DNA of 64,000 bases from Azospirillum soli (GCF_017876165.1 NZ_JAGINQ010000012.1:124001-188000), one strand, 5' to 3'; numbered from the stretch's first letter, positions 17,646-26,504 are shown. The notes: generated by a model not told the origin, from the letters alone. Made by a program: numbers and translations.

Positions 17646-17801
17646 CGCGTGCTCTCCTGTGCTGTTGGCCTTCGCGGAGAAACACGAACGGAGCCGATGT
17701 GGTTGCATCTCCCTTGATGGCGGACGCGGAAGGCGCATTTCAGTGAAAGGGCCGACAGGCGGGCGCCCGGCCCGACTCGGAACCCGACGAGGGAGGGACG
17801 C

Positions 17802-18812
17802 ATGACGGGTCGCTGGCGCCTGGTTCCCCGGATGATGGCCCTCCTAGCCGGGGTCCTGTTCCTCGTCGGCGGCACGCCGCCAAGCCGGGCAGACGAACTC
17901 GATGCCGACACACTGGCGCGGGCCGTGGTGCGAATCAACGTGACCGCCCTGCCCGACGCGCAAAGCTCCCGCACGCTGGGGACCGAGCGCGAGGGGACCG
18001 GCGTCGTCATCGACGGCGGCGGGCTGATCCTGACCATCGGCTACACGATCCTGGAGGCCTACCAAATCCAGGTGACCACCGGCGACGGGCGCGGCTATCC
18101 GGCGGACCTCGTCGCCTACGATCAGGCCAGCGGGTTCGGGCTGCTGCGCGCCGGGTTGGATTTCAGCGCGCCGGCCGTGCGGCTGGGCGACTCCGGAGCC
18201 TTGACGGAAGGCGACGCCGCCGTCGTGCTGAGCCGCCACGGGACACCGAGCGTTCAGCCGGTGCTGGTCGTCGGCAAGCGTGAGTTCGCCGGATACTGGG
18301 AGTATCTGCTGGACGAGGCCATCTTCACGACGCCGCCGGTGCGGTCCTTCAACGGGGCGGCGCTGATCGACCGCCACGGGCATCTGGTCGGCATCGGATC
18401 GCTGATCGTCGGCGACGCGCTGCCCGGTCACGGCGGGCTGCCCGGCAATATGTTCGTGCCCATTGCCGCCCTGAAGCCGATTCTGGCCGATCTGCTGGCC
18501 TACGGCCGCCGGCAAGAGCCGCCGCGCCCCTGGCTGGGCGTCACCCTGCGGGAGGAGCAGGGGCGGTTGCTGGTGGAGCGCGTGACGCCGCAAGGGCCGG
18601 CCGAATCGGTGGGCGTGCGGCCGGGCGACCTGATCGTCGGCGTTGGCGGGCAGCGTTTCAAGAACCTCGCCGACTTCTACCGGAAGCTTTGGGGCCTGGG
18701 GCCGGCGGGGGTGGCGGTGCCGCTGGAGGTCATGCGCGGGGCGAAGCTGGAGCCGGTCACGGTGCCCTCAGCGGACCGATATCGGACGTTGAAGCTGAAT
18801 CCGAGCTTCTGA
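17802..18812 (+). CDS. HtrA/DegP-like pseudoprotease with PDZ domain
   Basis: A 336-residue exported protein: signal peptide to about residue 30 (ADELDAD mature start), a trypsin-like domain (about 35–225) and a PDZ domain (about 243–320; PWLGVTLREEQGR … GVRPGDLIVGVGGQRF). Against DegP the fold motifs align (GTGVVIDGGGLILT, ALIDRHGHLVGIGS), but the catalytic His is Tyr81 (TIGYTI for NNHVV), the Asp is Gly111 (DQASGFGLL for DPRSDIALI) and the Ser is Asn184 (SFNGAAL for GNSGGAL). It is therefore predicted inactive as a protease, perhaps a periplasmic chaperone or binding protein. The leader carries GAGGGAGGGACGC just before the ATG. Nudix follows 52 bp downstream. Confidence 0.88.
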   Translation: MTGRWRLVPRMMALLAGVLFLVGGTPPSRADELDADTLARAVVRINVTALPDAQSSRTLGTEREGTGVVIDGGGLILTIGYTILEAYQIQVTTGDGRGYPADLVAYDQASGFGLLRAGLDFSAPAVRLGDSGALTEGDAAVVLSRHGTPSVQPVLVVGKREFAGYWEYLLDEAIFTTPPVRSFNGAALIDRHGHLVGIGSLIVGDALPGHGGLPGNMFVPIAALKPILADLLAYGRRQEPPRPWLGVTLREEQGRLLVERVTPQGPAESVGVRPGDLIVGVGGQRFKNLADFYRKLWGLGPAGVAVPLEVMRGAKLEPVTVPSADRYRTLKLNPSF

Positions 18813-18864
18813 CGCGCTACATCCATGGGCACCTATCCGCCGCAGCCGAGGAGCGCGCACGCCC

Positions 18865-19473
18865 ATGGACCATCCGGATATCGAGATCGTCGAGAAGAAG
18901 ACGGCCTACGACGGCTATCTGAAGATCGACGTCTATTGCCTGCGCCACAAGAAGTTCGACGGGTCATGGACCGAAGTGCTGCCTCCGCGCGAGGTGTGCG
19001 TGCGCGGCAAGGCGGTCGGCGTGCTGCTGTACGATCCGGCGAAGGACAGCGTCGTGCTGATTGAGCAGTTCCGCGTCGGCGCGGCATCGGCGGGCGGCCC
19101 CGCCTGGATGACCGAAATCGTCGCGGGTCTGGTGGATGGGGAAGACGAATCGCCCGAAGACGTTGCCCGCCGTGAAGCGCAGGAGGAAGCCGGCTGCACC
19201 GTGCAGGAACTGGAGAAGATCTGCGACTACTACCCCAGCCCCGGCGCCTACGACGAACACGTCACCGTCTATTGCGGGCGAATCGACTGCATGGGTGTTG
19301 GTGGCACCGGCGGTCTGGAGGAGGAACACGAGGACATCCGCGTCAGCGTCGTTCCGGCGGATAAAGCCATTCGGCTGCTGGACGAGAACAAGCTGAACAA
19401 TTCCATTTCCATCATCGCGCTGGGCTGGCTCGCGCGGAAGCGGGATGATCTGCGAAAGCGCTGGGTAGTTTAA
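18865..19473 (+). CDS. Nudix hydrolase, ADP-ribose pyrophosphatase type
   Basis: A 202-residue protein of the NudF/TrgB-like ADP-sugar pyrophosphatase group. The Nudix box is GLVDGEDESPEDVARREAQE followed by EAG (88–110), with REAQEEAG at 103–110 holding the metal-binding glutamates; the loop before it is one residue longer than the textbook GX5E spacing. A PSPGAYDEHVTVYCG segment after the box is typical of ADP-ribose hydrolases. It likely recycles ADP-ribose or another nucleoside diphosphate derivative in the cytoplasm. Same strand as the pseudoprotease upstream. Confidence 0.88.
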   Translation: MDHPDIEIVEKKTAYDGYLKIDVYCLRHKKFDGSWTEVLPPREVCVRGKAVGVLLYDPAKDSVVLIEQFRVGAASAGGPAWMTEIVAGLVDGEDESPEDVARREAQEEAGCTVQELEKICDYYPSPGAYDEHVTVYCGRIDCMGVGGTGGLEEEHEDIRVSVVPADKAIRLLDENKLNNSISIIALGWLARKRDDLRKRWVV

Positions 19474-19580
19474 CGGTAAAAATACGTTCAATGCTGCATT
19501 TCACAGCGGCGGCTTGAATTCCCCGCATCGCACCCCGATAGTGTGGCGGAGATTTTGGCATTCGACTCGGGAGAGACTTC

Positions 19581-20585
19581 GTGGATTACCGCAACGGCTT
19601 CATCGGCTCCATTGGCAACACGCCGCTGATCCGGCTGGAAGGGCCATCGAAGGCCACGGGCTGCGAAATCCTGGGCAAGGCGGAGTTCATGAACCCCGGC
19701 GGCTCGGTGAAGGACCGCGCCGCCATCGCCATCGTCCGCGACGCGGAACGCCAGGGCCTGCTGCGGCCGGGCGGCACCATCGTGGAAGGCACGGCGGGCA
19801 ACACCGGCATCGGGCTGGCGCTGGTCGGCAACGCGCTGGGCTATCGCACCGTGATTGTCATGCCGGAGACGCAGAGCCAGGAGAAGAAGGACATGCTCCG
19901 CCTGGTCGGCGCGGACCTTCGCCTGGTGCCGGCGGTGCCCTACTCCAACCCCGACAACTACGTGCGCTATTCAGGACGGCTGGCCGAGGAGCTGGCGAAG
20001 ACCGAACCGAACGGCGCCATATGGGCCAACCAGTTCGACAACGTGGCGAATCGCGAAGGGCACCGCCTGACCACCGGGCCGGAGATCTGGTTCCAGACCG
20101 AGGGGCGTGTCGATGCTTTCACCTGTGCGGTGGGCAGCGGCGGCACGCTGGCCGGCGTCGGGCTGGCGCTGAAGGAGCGCAACCCGAACGTCCGCATCGT
20201 GCTGGCCGACCCGATGGGCGCCGCGCTCTACAACTACTACGCCCATGGCGAGCTGAAGGCCGAGGGCAGCTCCATCACCGAAGGCATCGGCCAGGGGCGC
20301 ATCACCGCCAACCTGGAAGGCGCGCCGGTCGATTCGGCCCTTCAGATCACCGACGAGGAAGCGCTGCCGGTCATCTTCGACCTGATCAAGAGCCAGGGGC
20401 TGGTGCTGGGCGGATCGTCCGGCATCAACGTCGCGGCGGCCATCCGCATCGCCCGCGAAATGGGGCCGGGCCACACCATCGTGACGATTTTGTGCGATGG
20501 CGGGCAGCGTTACCAATCGAAGCTCTTCAATCCTGAGTTCCTGCGTGAGAAGAATCTGCCTGTGCCCGAGTGGCTGGATTCGTAA
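19581..20585 (+). CDS. cysK: Cysteine synthase A, GTG start
   Basis: A fold-type II PLP enzyme making cysteine from O-acetylserine and sulfide. The Schiff-base lysine lies in NPGGSVKDRAA (residue 44 region), the substrate loop is EGTAGNTGIGLA, the phosphate-binding loop GSGGTLAG, and the C-terminal LGGSSGINV. It is 334 residues; the alphaproteobacterial subgroup with this EGTAGNTG loop is sometimes annotated only as cysteine synthase A. GTG at 19581 follows GGGAGAG by 8 nt. Followed 18 bp later by alaX, and the cluster also holds sseA, giving a sulfur/amino-acid quality-control flavour. Confidence 0.9.
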   Translation: MDYRNGFIGSIGNTPLIRLEGPSKATGCEILGKAEFMNPGGSVKDRAAIAIVRDAERQGLLRPGGTIVEGTAGNTGIGLALVGNALGYRTVIVMPETQSQEKKDMLRLVGADLRLVPAVPYSNPDNYVRYSGRLAEELAKTEPNGAIWANQFDNVANREGHRLTTGPEIWFQTEGRVDAFTCAVGSGGTLAGVGLALKERNPNVRIVLADPMGAALYNYYAHGELKAEGSSITEGIGQGRITANLEGAPVDSALQITDEEALPVIFDLIKSQGLVLGGSSGINVAAAIRIAREMGPGHTIVTILCDGGQRYQSKLFNPEFLREKNLPVPEWLDS

Positions 20586-20603
20586 AACCCACGCAGAGGA
20601 CCC

Positions 20604-21314
20604 ATGGAGCTGATCTTTCGCGAGGACCCATACGCCAAGTCCTGCACCGCCACCGTCAGCTCCGTCGATGAGCGGGGCATCCGGCTGGACCGGACCGTGT
20701 TCTACCCGAACGGCGGCGGTCAGCCGGGCGACACCGGCGTGCTGCGCTTCGCCGGCGGTGAGGTGCGAATCGCCGACACGGTGAAGGGCGACGGCGGCCC
20801 CGACGATGTGATCCACGTGCCGGAGATGGGCGCTGTCCTGCCCGCTCCCGGCACGGCGGTGGAGGCGGAGATCGACTGGGACCGCCGGCACCGCCACATG
20901 CGCATGCACACGGCGCTGCATCTCGTCTGCGCGGTGCTGCCGGGCGCGTCGATCACCGGCGCGCAGGTGGGGGCGGAGCGCAGCCGTGTGGATTTCAACG
21001 TCCCGGCGGAGAGCCTCGACAAGCAGGCCATCGCCGACGCCATCAACCGCCTGATCGCCGCCGACACGCCGGTCTCCCCGCGCTGGATCACCGACGAGGA
21101 ACTGGACGCCCAACCGGACCTCGTCCGCACGTTGACCGTGAAACCGCCGCGCGGCTATGGCCGGGTGCGGCTGGTGAACATTGAGGGCGTGGATGTGCAG
21201 CCCTGCGGCGGAACGCATGTGGCGCGGCTGGGCGAGATCGGCATGCTTGAGGTCATGAAGATCGAGAACAAGGGCAAACAGAACCGGCGCGTCGTCGTCG
21301 CCCTCAAGGACTGA
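20604..21314 (+). CDS. alaX: Alanyl-tRNA editing protein AlaX
   Basis: A free-standing editing domain that hydrolyses mischarged Ser- or Gly-tRNA-Ala. Zinc-ligand motifs are present: HTALH (His102 and His106) and CGGTH in VQPCGGTHVARLGEIG near the C-terminus. The N-terminal beta-barrel segment TVFYPNGGGQPGDTG is diagnostic. At 236 residues it is an AlaX-M type. The start follows the cysK stop by 18 bp. The dispersed three-hairpin repeat begins two bases after its stop codon. Confidence 0.93.
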   Translation: MELIFREDPYAKSCTATVSSVDERGIRLDRTVFYPNGGGQPGDTGVLRFAGGEVRIADTVKGDGGPDDVIHVPEMGAVLPAPGTAVEAEIDWDRRHRHMRMHTALHLVCAVLPGASITGAQVGAERSRVDFNVPAESLDKQAIADAINRLIAADTPVSPRWITDEELDAQPDLVRTLTVKPPRGYGRVRLVNIEGVDVQPCGGTHVARLGEIGMLEVMKIENKGKQNRRVVVALKD

Positions 21315-21315
21315 T

Positions 21316-21440
21316 ATCGAAGGCGTTTGATGGCTTCCATCAACCGCCTTCGATTAAAACCCGGCAGCACATGGCACGGCCATGTGCGAGAGGGGCATAC
21401 GGCCGGCCGGCCATGAAGCATTCATGCGCCGGCCGTATGA
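21316..21440. repeat. Three-hairpin dispersed repeat, copy 2
   Basis: Same orientation and order as the copy at 3640–3763. Hairpin 1 arms are at 21318–21332 and 21338–21352 with one mismatch, extended by an AT/AT pair outside (21316–21317 with 21353–21354). Hairpin 2 arms are GCACATGGC (21367–21375) and GCCATGTGC (21379–21387), identical to copy 1. Hairpin 3 arms are CATACGGCCGGC (21396–21407) and GCCGGCCGTATG (21428–21439). It fills the gap between alaX and sseA. Confidence 0.85.
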
Positions 21441-21473
21441 GCGCGCTGAAGAATTGAAAGAGGAGAGGACGCC

Positions 21474-22346
21474 ATGACCGAAGCCCTGCCCGGCCCCATC
21501 GTTCCGACCGAGTGGCTTGCCCGCAATCTGGGACAGCCGACCCTGCGAGTGCTGGACGCCTCCTGGTTCATGCCGGGATCCGGGCGCGACCCACGCGCCG
21601 AGTACGCCGAGCGGCACATCCCCGGCGCGGTCTATTTCGACATTGACGAGGTGGCGCAGCCGAACACGCATCCGCTGCCGCACATGGTCCCGGACGAGGC
21701 GACCTTCGCCGCCAAAGTCGGGGCTCTCGGCGTTGGGAACGACGACACGGTGGTGGTGTACGACAGCGCGGGCATGGCGACCGCCGCCGCGCGAGTCTGG
21801 TGGATGTTCCGCCTTTTCGGCCACAACCGGGTCGCCGTGCTGGACGGCGGGCTTCCGAAGTGGCTGGCCGAGGGACGGCCGACCGAAAGCGGTGCTGCGA
21901 CTCCGGCGCCCAAGACCTTCGCGGCGCGCCTGCGGCCGGAGCTGCTGCGGCGGGTCGATGACGTGCTCGCCAACATCGGGAGCGGCGCGGATCAGGTCGT
22001 GGACGCCCGCGCCGCCAACCGCTACGAGGGCGCGGTGGCTGAACCCTGGCCGGGCCGGCGCAGCGGACGCATTCCGGGCAGCCTGAATCTCGCTCACACC
22101 GATTTGGTCGACGCCGAGACCAAGACCGTGCTGCCGCCGGACACCATCGTGGCGAAGGCCAAGGAGGCGGGGATCGACCTGAACCGCCCGGTGGTCGCCT
22201 CATGCGGCAGCGGCGTGACGGCCTGCGTCATCGCGCTGGGCCTCGCAGTCGCCGGAAAGGACGACGTTGCCGTCTATGATGGTTCCTGGGCCGAATGGGG
22301 ACTGCGCGAGGATCTGCCGTTGGAGACTGGACCGGCGCGGCGATGA
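21474..22346 (+). CDS. sseA: 3-mercaptopyruvate / thiosulfate sulfurtransferase
   Basis: A two-domain rhodanese of 290 residues. The N-terminal inactive domain contains VLDASWFMPGSGRDPRAEY and HIPGAVYFDIDEVA; the C-terminal domain carries the active-site loop SCGSGVTAC. The CGSGVTA loop is the mercaptopyruvate-sulfurtransferase variety (CRKG marks thiosulfate enzymes). AAAGAGGAGAGG lies just before the ATG. Its stop overlaps the next gene start (ATGA), so it is coupled to the acetyltransferase. Confidence 0.94.
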   Translation: MTEALPGPIVPTEWLARNLGQPTLRVLDASWFMPGSGRDPRAEYAERHIPGAVYFDIDEVAQPNTHPLPHMVPDEATFAAKVGALGVGNDDTVVVYDSAGMATAAARVWWMFRLFGHNRVAVLDGGLPKWLAEGRPTESGAATPAPKTFAARLRPELLRRVDDVLANIGSGADQVVDARAANRYEGAVAEPWPGRRSGRIPGSLNLAHTDLVDAETKTVLPPDTIVAKAKEAGIDLNRPVVASCGSGVTACVIALGLAVAGKDDVAVYDGSWAEWGLREDLPLETGPARR

Positions 22347-22780
22347 GCGGGCCGGGGTTCGCGATTCGGCCCATGGCCGACGCGGAGCGGGACGCCATCG
22401 TGGCGCTGTGGACCGCCTGCAACCTCGTGGTTCCCTGGAACGATCCGGCGGCGGACATCGCGCTTGCGCGGTCGAAGCCGAACGCGGCGTTGCTGGTGGG
22501 ATGCGAGGACGGGCGGGTAGTTGCCTCCGTCATGGTTGGGCACGATGGTCACCGGGGGTGGTTCTACTATCTCGCGGTCGATCCGGCGTGCCGAGGGCGC
22601 GGCTATGGGCGGGCCATGGTCGCGTCGGCCGAGCAATGGCTGTTTCAAGCGGGGATGCCCAAGATTCAACTCCTCGTGCGGGAAACGAACCACGCGGTGA
22701 TGGCGTTCTATGAACGGCTGGGCTATGCCACCTCCCCCGTTACGATGATGCAGAAATGGCTCAAGACCGCTTCTCCCTGA
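22343..22780 (+). CDS. YpeA-like GNAT acetyltransferase
   Basis: A 145-residue GNAT protein. The pattern ALWTACNLVVPWNDPAADI is the signature of the YpeA subfamily, and acetyl-CoA binding is indicated by YYLAVDPACRGRGYGRAMV and FYERLGY. Substrate unknown. The ATG at 22343 overlaps the sseA stop by 4 nt and is preferred over an in-frame ATG inside sseA. Confidence 0.88.
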   Translation: MSGPGFAIRPMADAERDAIVALWTACNLVVPWNDPAADIALARSKPNAALLVGCEDGRVVASVMVGHDGHRGWFYYLAVDPACRGRGYGRAMVASAEQWLFQAGMPKIQLLVRETNHAVMAFYERLGYATSPVTMMQKWLKTASP

Positions 22781-23388
22781 ATCCGTCGATCATTCCCTCG
22801 TCGGCCATCCCTATGGCGGTGCCGCCCGGCTGCCTGTCGGTCATCGTCACCTATCTGGAGATGACCACGCCGCCGACCCACGCCCCGCTGCCCAGGCCGG
22901 CGGGCGACGTGGCGCTGGTGCGCTCCAACCCGCCGACGGCGTCCTTCTACCGCTATCTGTACGACACGGTGGGTGAGCCCTGGCTGTGGCACGAGCGCCG
23001 GCGCATGCCGATGCCGGAGCTTGGCGTGATCGTCACCGATTCGCGCGTCGAGGTGTGGGTGCTGTACGTGCACGGCACGCCGGCCGGCTATGCCGAGATC
23101 GACCGGCGCGAGGCCGACACGGATCTGGCCTATTTCGGGTTGATCCCGGATTTCATCGGGTTGGGGCTCGGGCCGTGGCTGCTCGACACGGCAATCCGGC
23201 TGGCCTGGCAGGGCGGTACGAAGCGGTTGCTGGTCAACACCTGCACCTTCGATCACCCGAAGGCGCTGCCGCTTTACCAGTCGATGGGCTTCGTCCCGAT
23301 CCGGCACGTGACGCGCGAAATCCTGGACCCGCGCGTGCAGGGTTGGCTGCCGCGCACGGCGGGACCGCACATCCCGATCATAGAATAG
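22756..23388 (+). CDS. GNAT family N-acetyltransferase
   Basis: A 210-residue acetyltransferase with the core motif DLAYFGLIPDFIGLGLGPWL (acetyl-CoA loop) and PLYQSMGFVPI. The N-terminal LSVIVTYLEMTTPPTHAPLP is typical of an alphaproteobacterial family of unknown substrate. The ATG at 22756 overlaps the previous gene by 25 nt; an ATG at 22813 (MAVPPGCLSV) is an alternative start. It ends 1 bp before the stop of the convergent hisC. Confidence 0.82.
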   Translation: MAQDRFSLNPSIIPSSAIPMAVPPGCLSVIVTYLEMTTPPTHAPLPRPAGDVALVRSNPPTASFYRYLYDTVGEPWLWHERRRMPMPELGVIVTDSRVEVWVLYVHGTPAGYAEIDRREADTDLAYFGLIPDFIGLGLGPWLLDTAIRLAWQGGTKRLLVNTCTFDHPKALPLYQSMGFVPIRHVTREILDPRVQGWLPRTAGPHIPIIE

Positions 23389-23389
23389 G

Positions 23390-24475
23390 TTAGTTCAAAA
23401 TCTCGGCGAGCGCCGCGACGAGGGCGCGGTTCTCGTCCTCGCGGCCGACGGTGATGCGCAGGCAGTCGGTCAGGCCGTAGTCCTGGGTGCACTTCACCAG
23501 GACGCCGCGCCGGGCCAGATGGTCCATCACCGCCTGCACGCCCAGCGCCGGGTCGGTCGGGATCCGGGCCAGGATGAAGTTGCAGACGCTGGGATAGACG
23601 CGGACGCCGATCTGCTCCAGTTCATGCCCCAGCCACGGAAGCCACGCGCTGTTGTGGGCGTGGGTGGCTTCCTCGTGGTCCGTGTCGATCAGGGCGGCCG
23701 CGGCGGCGGCCTGGGCGGCGATGCTGACGTTGAAGGGACCGCGCACCTGGTTGATGGCGTCGATCACTGTCTTCGGGCCATAGGCCCAGCCGACGCGCAG
23801 ACCGGCCAGCCCGTGCAGCTTGGAAAAGGTCCGCACCATCAGCACGTTGTCGGAGTTTTCGACCAGTTCCGTCCCGTCGCTGTAGTTGTTGCGGCGGCAA
23901 TATTCAGCGTAGGCCGCGTCGAGCACCAGCAGCGTGTGCGACGGCAGGCCGGCGCGCAGGCGCTGGACGCAGTCAATAGGGATGTAGGTGCCGGTGGGGT
24001 TGTTCGGGTTGGCGAGGAAGCAGATCTTCGTCCGTTCGTTCGCACGGTCGATCATCGCCTCGACATCGACGGTCAGATCGCGCTCGGCGGCGACGACGGG
24101 CGTGGCGCCGGTGGCGCGAATCGCCTTCAGGAAACCGCGATAGCCATGCTCGTGGCACAGCACCTCGTCACCCGGCCCGGCGAAGGCCTGCGTGACAAGG
24201 TGGATCATCTCGTCGGAGCCGGCCGAACAGGTGATGTGGTCGGCGTCCAGTTCGTAGCGGCCCGCGACGGCGTGGCGCAGGTTGTCCTGAGCCCAATCCG
24301 GATATCGGTGGATCTGCATCGCCACCTGCCGGTAGGCGTTGAGCGCCTTCTGCCCAGCCCCCAAAGGATTGACCGTCAGCGACAGATCGATCCAGCCCGC
24401 ACCATCCTGCGGCGGCCGCGCGGGGCGGTAGGACTTGATCTGGCCGATGCAGGGGCGAGGGCTCAGCAGCTCCAT
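23390..24475 (-). CDS. hisC: Histidinol-phosphate / aromatic aminotransferase
   Basis: A fold-type I PLP aminotransferase of 361 residues. Conserved parts are NPNNPTGTYI, DAAYAEYC (PLP-binding Asp), FSKLHGLAGLRVGW (Schiff-base Lys) and the C-terminal DCLRITVGREDEN (carboxylate-binding Arg). The ATG at 24475 (MELLSPRPCIGQIKSY) starts the recognisable family sequence. As hisI is 6 kb away and other his genes are not in the window, this copy could act on histidinol-phosphate or aromatic 2-oxo acids; the sequence alone does not separate them. Confidence 0.88.
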   Translation of the reverse strand: MELLSPRPCIGQIKSYRPARPPQDGAGWIDLSLTVNPLGAGQKALNAYRQVAMQIHRYPDWAQDNLRHAVAGRYELDADHITCSAGSDEMIHLVTQAFAGPGDEVLCHEHGYRGFLKAIRATGATPVVAAERDLTVDVEAMIDRANERTKICFLANPNNPTGTYIPIDCVQRLRAGLPSHTLLVLDAAYAEYCRRNNYSDGTELVENSDNVLMVRTFSKLHGLAGLRVGWAYGPKTVIDAINQVRGPFNVSIAAQAAAAAALIDTDHEEATHAHNSAWLPWLGHELEQIGVRVYPSVCNFILARIPTDPALGVQAVMDHLARRGVLVKCTQDYGLTDCLRITVGREDENRALVAALAEILN

Positions 24476-24531
24476 CGGGCGGTCTCCGTTGTGCAACGCA
24501 TCACAGCACGAACGGCCCGCATTCAACCTGA

Positions 24532-24590
24532 ATCCGACGCAACCCGCTAGTGCTCAATGCGGCGAATGCCCCATAGGGATTGCGTCGGAT
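24532..24590. promoter_or_regulatory. Long inverted repeat between hisC and aapP
   Basis: ATCCGACGCAA at 24532–24542 is perfectly complementary to TTGCGTCGGAT at 24580–24590 across a 37-nt spacer; GCGTC recurs again at 24600. It lies upstream of hisC and downstream of aapP, so it may be a large 3' stem-loop of the aap mRNA or an operator for hisC. No T-tract follows. Confidence 0.45.
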
Positions 24591-24602
24591 CTCAGTATTG
24601 CG

Positions 24603-25379
24603 TCAGTGATTCAGAATCTGGCTGAGGAACAGCCGGGTGCGCTCGGACTGCGGGTTGTTGAAGAACTCCTGCGGGTTGTTCTGCTCAACGATTTCGCCGC
24701 GATCCATGAAGATGACCCGGTCGGCCACCGACTTGGCAAAGCCCATTTCATGCGTGACGCAGAGCATGGTCATGCCGTCCTGGGCGAGGCCAATCATGAC
24801 GTCCAGAACCTCCTTCACCATCTCGGGGTCGAGGGCGGAGGTCGGCTCATCGAACAGCATGATCTTGGGATTCATGCAGAGCGAGCGGGCGATGGCCACG
24901 CGTTGCTGCTGACCGCCGGACAGCTGACCGGGATACTTGTGCGCCTGCTCGGCGATGCGCACCCGTTCCAGATACTTCATGGCCAGCGCTTCCGCCTCGG
25001 CCTTCGGCTTCTTGCGGACCCAGATGGGGGCCAACGTGCAGTTCTCCAGCACGGTCAGGTGCGGGAACAGGTTGAAGTGCTGGAACACCATGCCGACCTC
25101 GCGCCGGACCAGCTCGATGTTCTTCAGGTTGCCGGTCAGCTCGATCCCGTCGATGACGATGTTGCCCTTCTGGTGCTCCTCCAACCGGTTCAGGCAGCGG
25201 ATCAGCGTCGATTTGCCCGAGCCCGAGGGACCGCAGATGACGATGCGTTCGCCCTTGGCGACCGACAGGTTGATGTTCTTGAGGACGTGGAACTCGCCGT
25301 ACCACTTGTGCACGCCGAGGCACTGGATGACTTCCCCGCCCTGGGGAAAGGTGCGCGCGTTGCTCACGGCTTCGGCCAT
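24603..25379 (-). CDS. aapP: General L-amino-acid ABC transporter ATPase AapP
   Basis: The cytoplasmic motor of the broad-range amino-acid importer (polar amino-acid family). Walker [11 protein letters not shown]-loop [14 protein letters not shown], signature LSGGQQQR, Walker [15 protein letters not shown] and the switch His in LCVTHEMGF are all intact in 258 residues. The last gene of aapJQMP, 21 bp after aapM. It closely follows the pattern of the rhizobial Aap system. Confidence 0.96.
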   Translation of the reverse strand: MAEAVSNARTFPQGGEVIQCLGVHKWYGEFHVLKNINLSVAKGERIVICGPSGSGKSTLIRCLNRLEEHQKGNIVIDGIELTGNLKNIELVRREVGMVFQHFNLFPHLTVLENCTLAPIWVRKKPKAEAEALAMKYLERVRIAEQAHKYPGQLSGGQQQRVAIARSLCMNPKIMLFDEPTSALDPEMVKEVLDVMIGLAQDGMTMLCVTHEMGFAKSVADRVIFMDRGEIVEQNNPQEFFNNPQSERTRLFLSQILNH

Positions 25380-25400
25380 GGTCTTGTCTCTCCCCTACCC

Positions 25401-26504
25401 TTAACGACGGTGCCCGCGACGCAGGTCGCGTTCGAGCTTCTGGCTGTATTTCGACATGTAGAAGCAGAACACCCAATAGATGACGCCGATGAACAGGTAC
25501 GCCTCGCGGTAGAAGCCGCGCCAAGCCGGGTCGGTCAGCGCCGCCTTGGCCGTGCCCAGCAGATCGTAAAGGCCGATGATGATGACCAGCGAGGTGTCCT
25601 TGAAGAAGCTGATGAAGGTGTTCACCAGCGGCGGAATGGCGATGGCGAGCGCCTGCGGCAGGATGATCTTGCGCATCTTCTGCCAGTAGTTCAGGCCCAG
25701 GCCGTCGGCCGCCTCGTACTGACCCTTGGGGATCGCCTGAAGGCCGCCGCGAATCGCCTCGGCCATATACGCGGCGGCGAACATGATGAAGGCGATCTGC
25801 GCGCGCAGCAGCTTGTCGATGCTGACGCCGGTCGGCAGGAACAGCGGGAACATGACCGAGGCCATGAACAGCAGGCTGATCAGCGGCACGCCGCGAATCA
25901 GCTCGATGTAGGTGACCGACATCACCTTGATCGCCGGCATGTCCGACCGGCGGCCGAGCGCCAGCAGGATCGACGCCGGAAAGGCCACGGCAAGACCGAT
26001 CACCGACAGGATCAGGGTCAGCGGCAGGCCGCCCCAGTTGGTGTTCTCCACATAGGTCAGACCGAGGACGCCGCCCCACATCAGGATCGCCACCGCGGCG
26101 AACCCCGCCGCCCACAGCAGCCCCAGCCACCACTTCCAGAAGCGGCGGTCGCAGCTGACGAGGAGCAGCGTGATGAAGATCACGATGGTCAGCAGCGGGC
26201 GCCATTGCTCGTCGTACGGGAACGTCCCGAACAGGATGAAGCGCAGTTTCTCGCTGACGAAGGCCCAGCAGGCGCCGCCGTTGGTCCGGCATTCCTGGGG
26301 CGTGGTGTCGAAGCCGTTGGCGTGGACGATCAGCCAGTCGAGCAGCGGCGGAATTGCGCGCGCCAGCCCGTACAGGATGAGGATCGTCAGAAGCGCGTTG
26401 TACCAGGTGTTGAACAGGTTGTTGCGCAGCCACGCGACGGGGCCGACGGTGTTGGCCGGCGGACGCTCGTCCGGAATGCTGCCGGTGTGGACGCTCTCGG
26501 TCAT
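25401..26504 (-). CDS. aapM: General L-amino-acid ABC transporter permease AapM
   Basis: An inner-membrane permease of 367 residues, long for the family because of an N-terminal extension with extra membrane segments, as is known for AapM. The cytoplasmic coupling motif EAADGLGLNYWQKMRKIILP (EAA loop) is followed by QALAIAIPPLVNTFISFFKD. The ATG at 26504 has GGAG about 14 nt upstream, in the tail of aapQ; the aapQ stop lies 5 nt before the ATG, implying coupled translation. Confidence 0.95.
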   Translation of the reverse strand: MTESVHTGSIPDERPPANTVGPVAWLRNNLFNTWYNALLTILILYGLARAIPPLLDWLIVHANGFDTTPQECRTNGGACWAFVSEKLRFILFGTFPYDEQWRPLLTIVIFITLLLVSCDRRFWKWWLGLLWAAGFAAVAILMWGGVLGLTYVENTNWGGLPLTLILSVIGLAVAFPASILLALGRRSDMPAIKVMSVTYIELIRGVPLISLLFMASVMFPLFLPTGVSIDKLLRAQIAFIMFAAAYMAEAIRGGLQAIPKGQYEAADGLGLNYWQKMRKIILPQALAIAIPPLVNTFISFFKDTSLVIIIGLYDLLGTAKAALTDPAWRGFYREAYLFIGVIYWVFCFYMSKYSQKLERDLRRGHRR

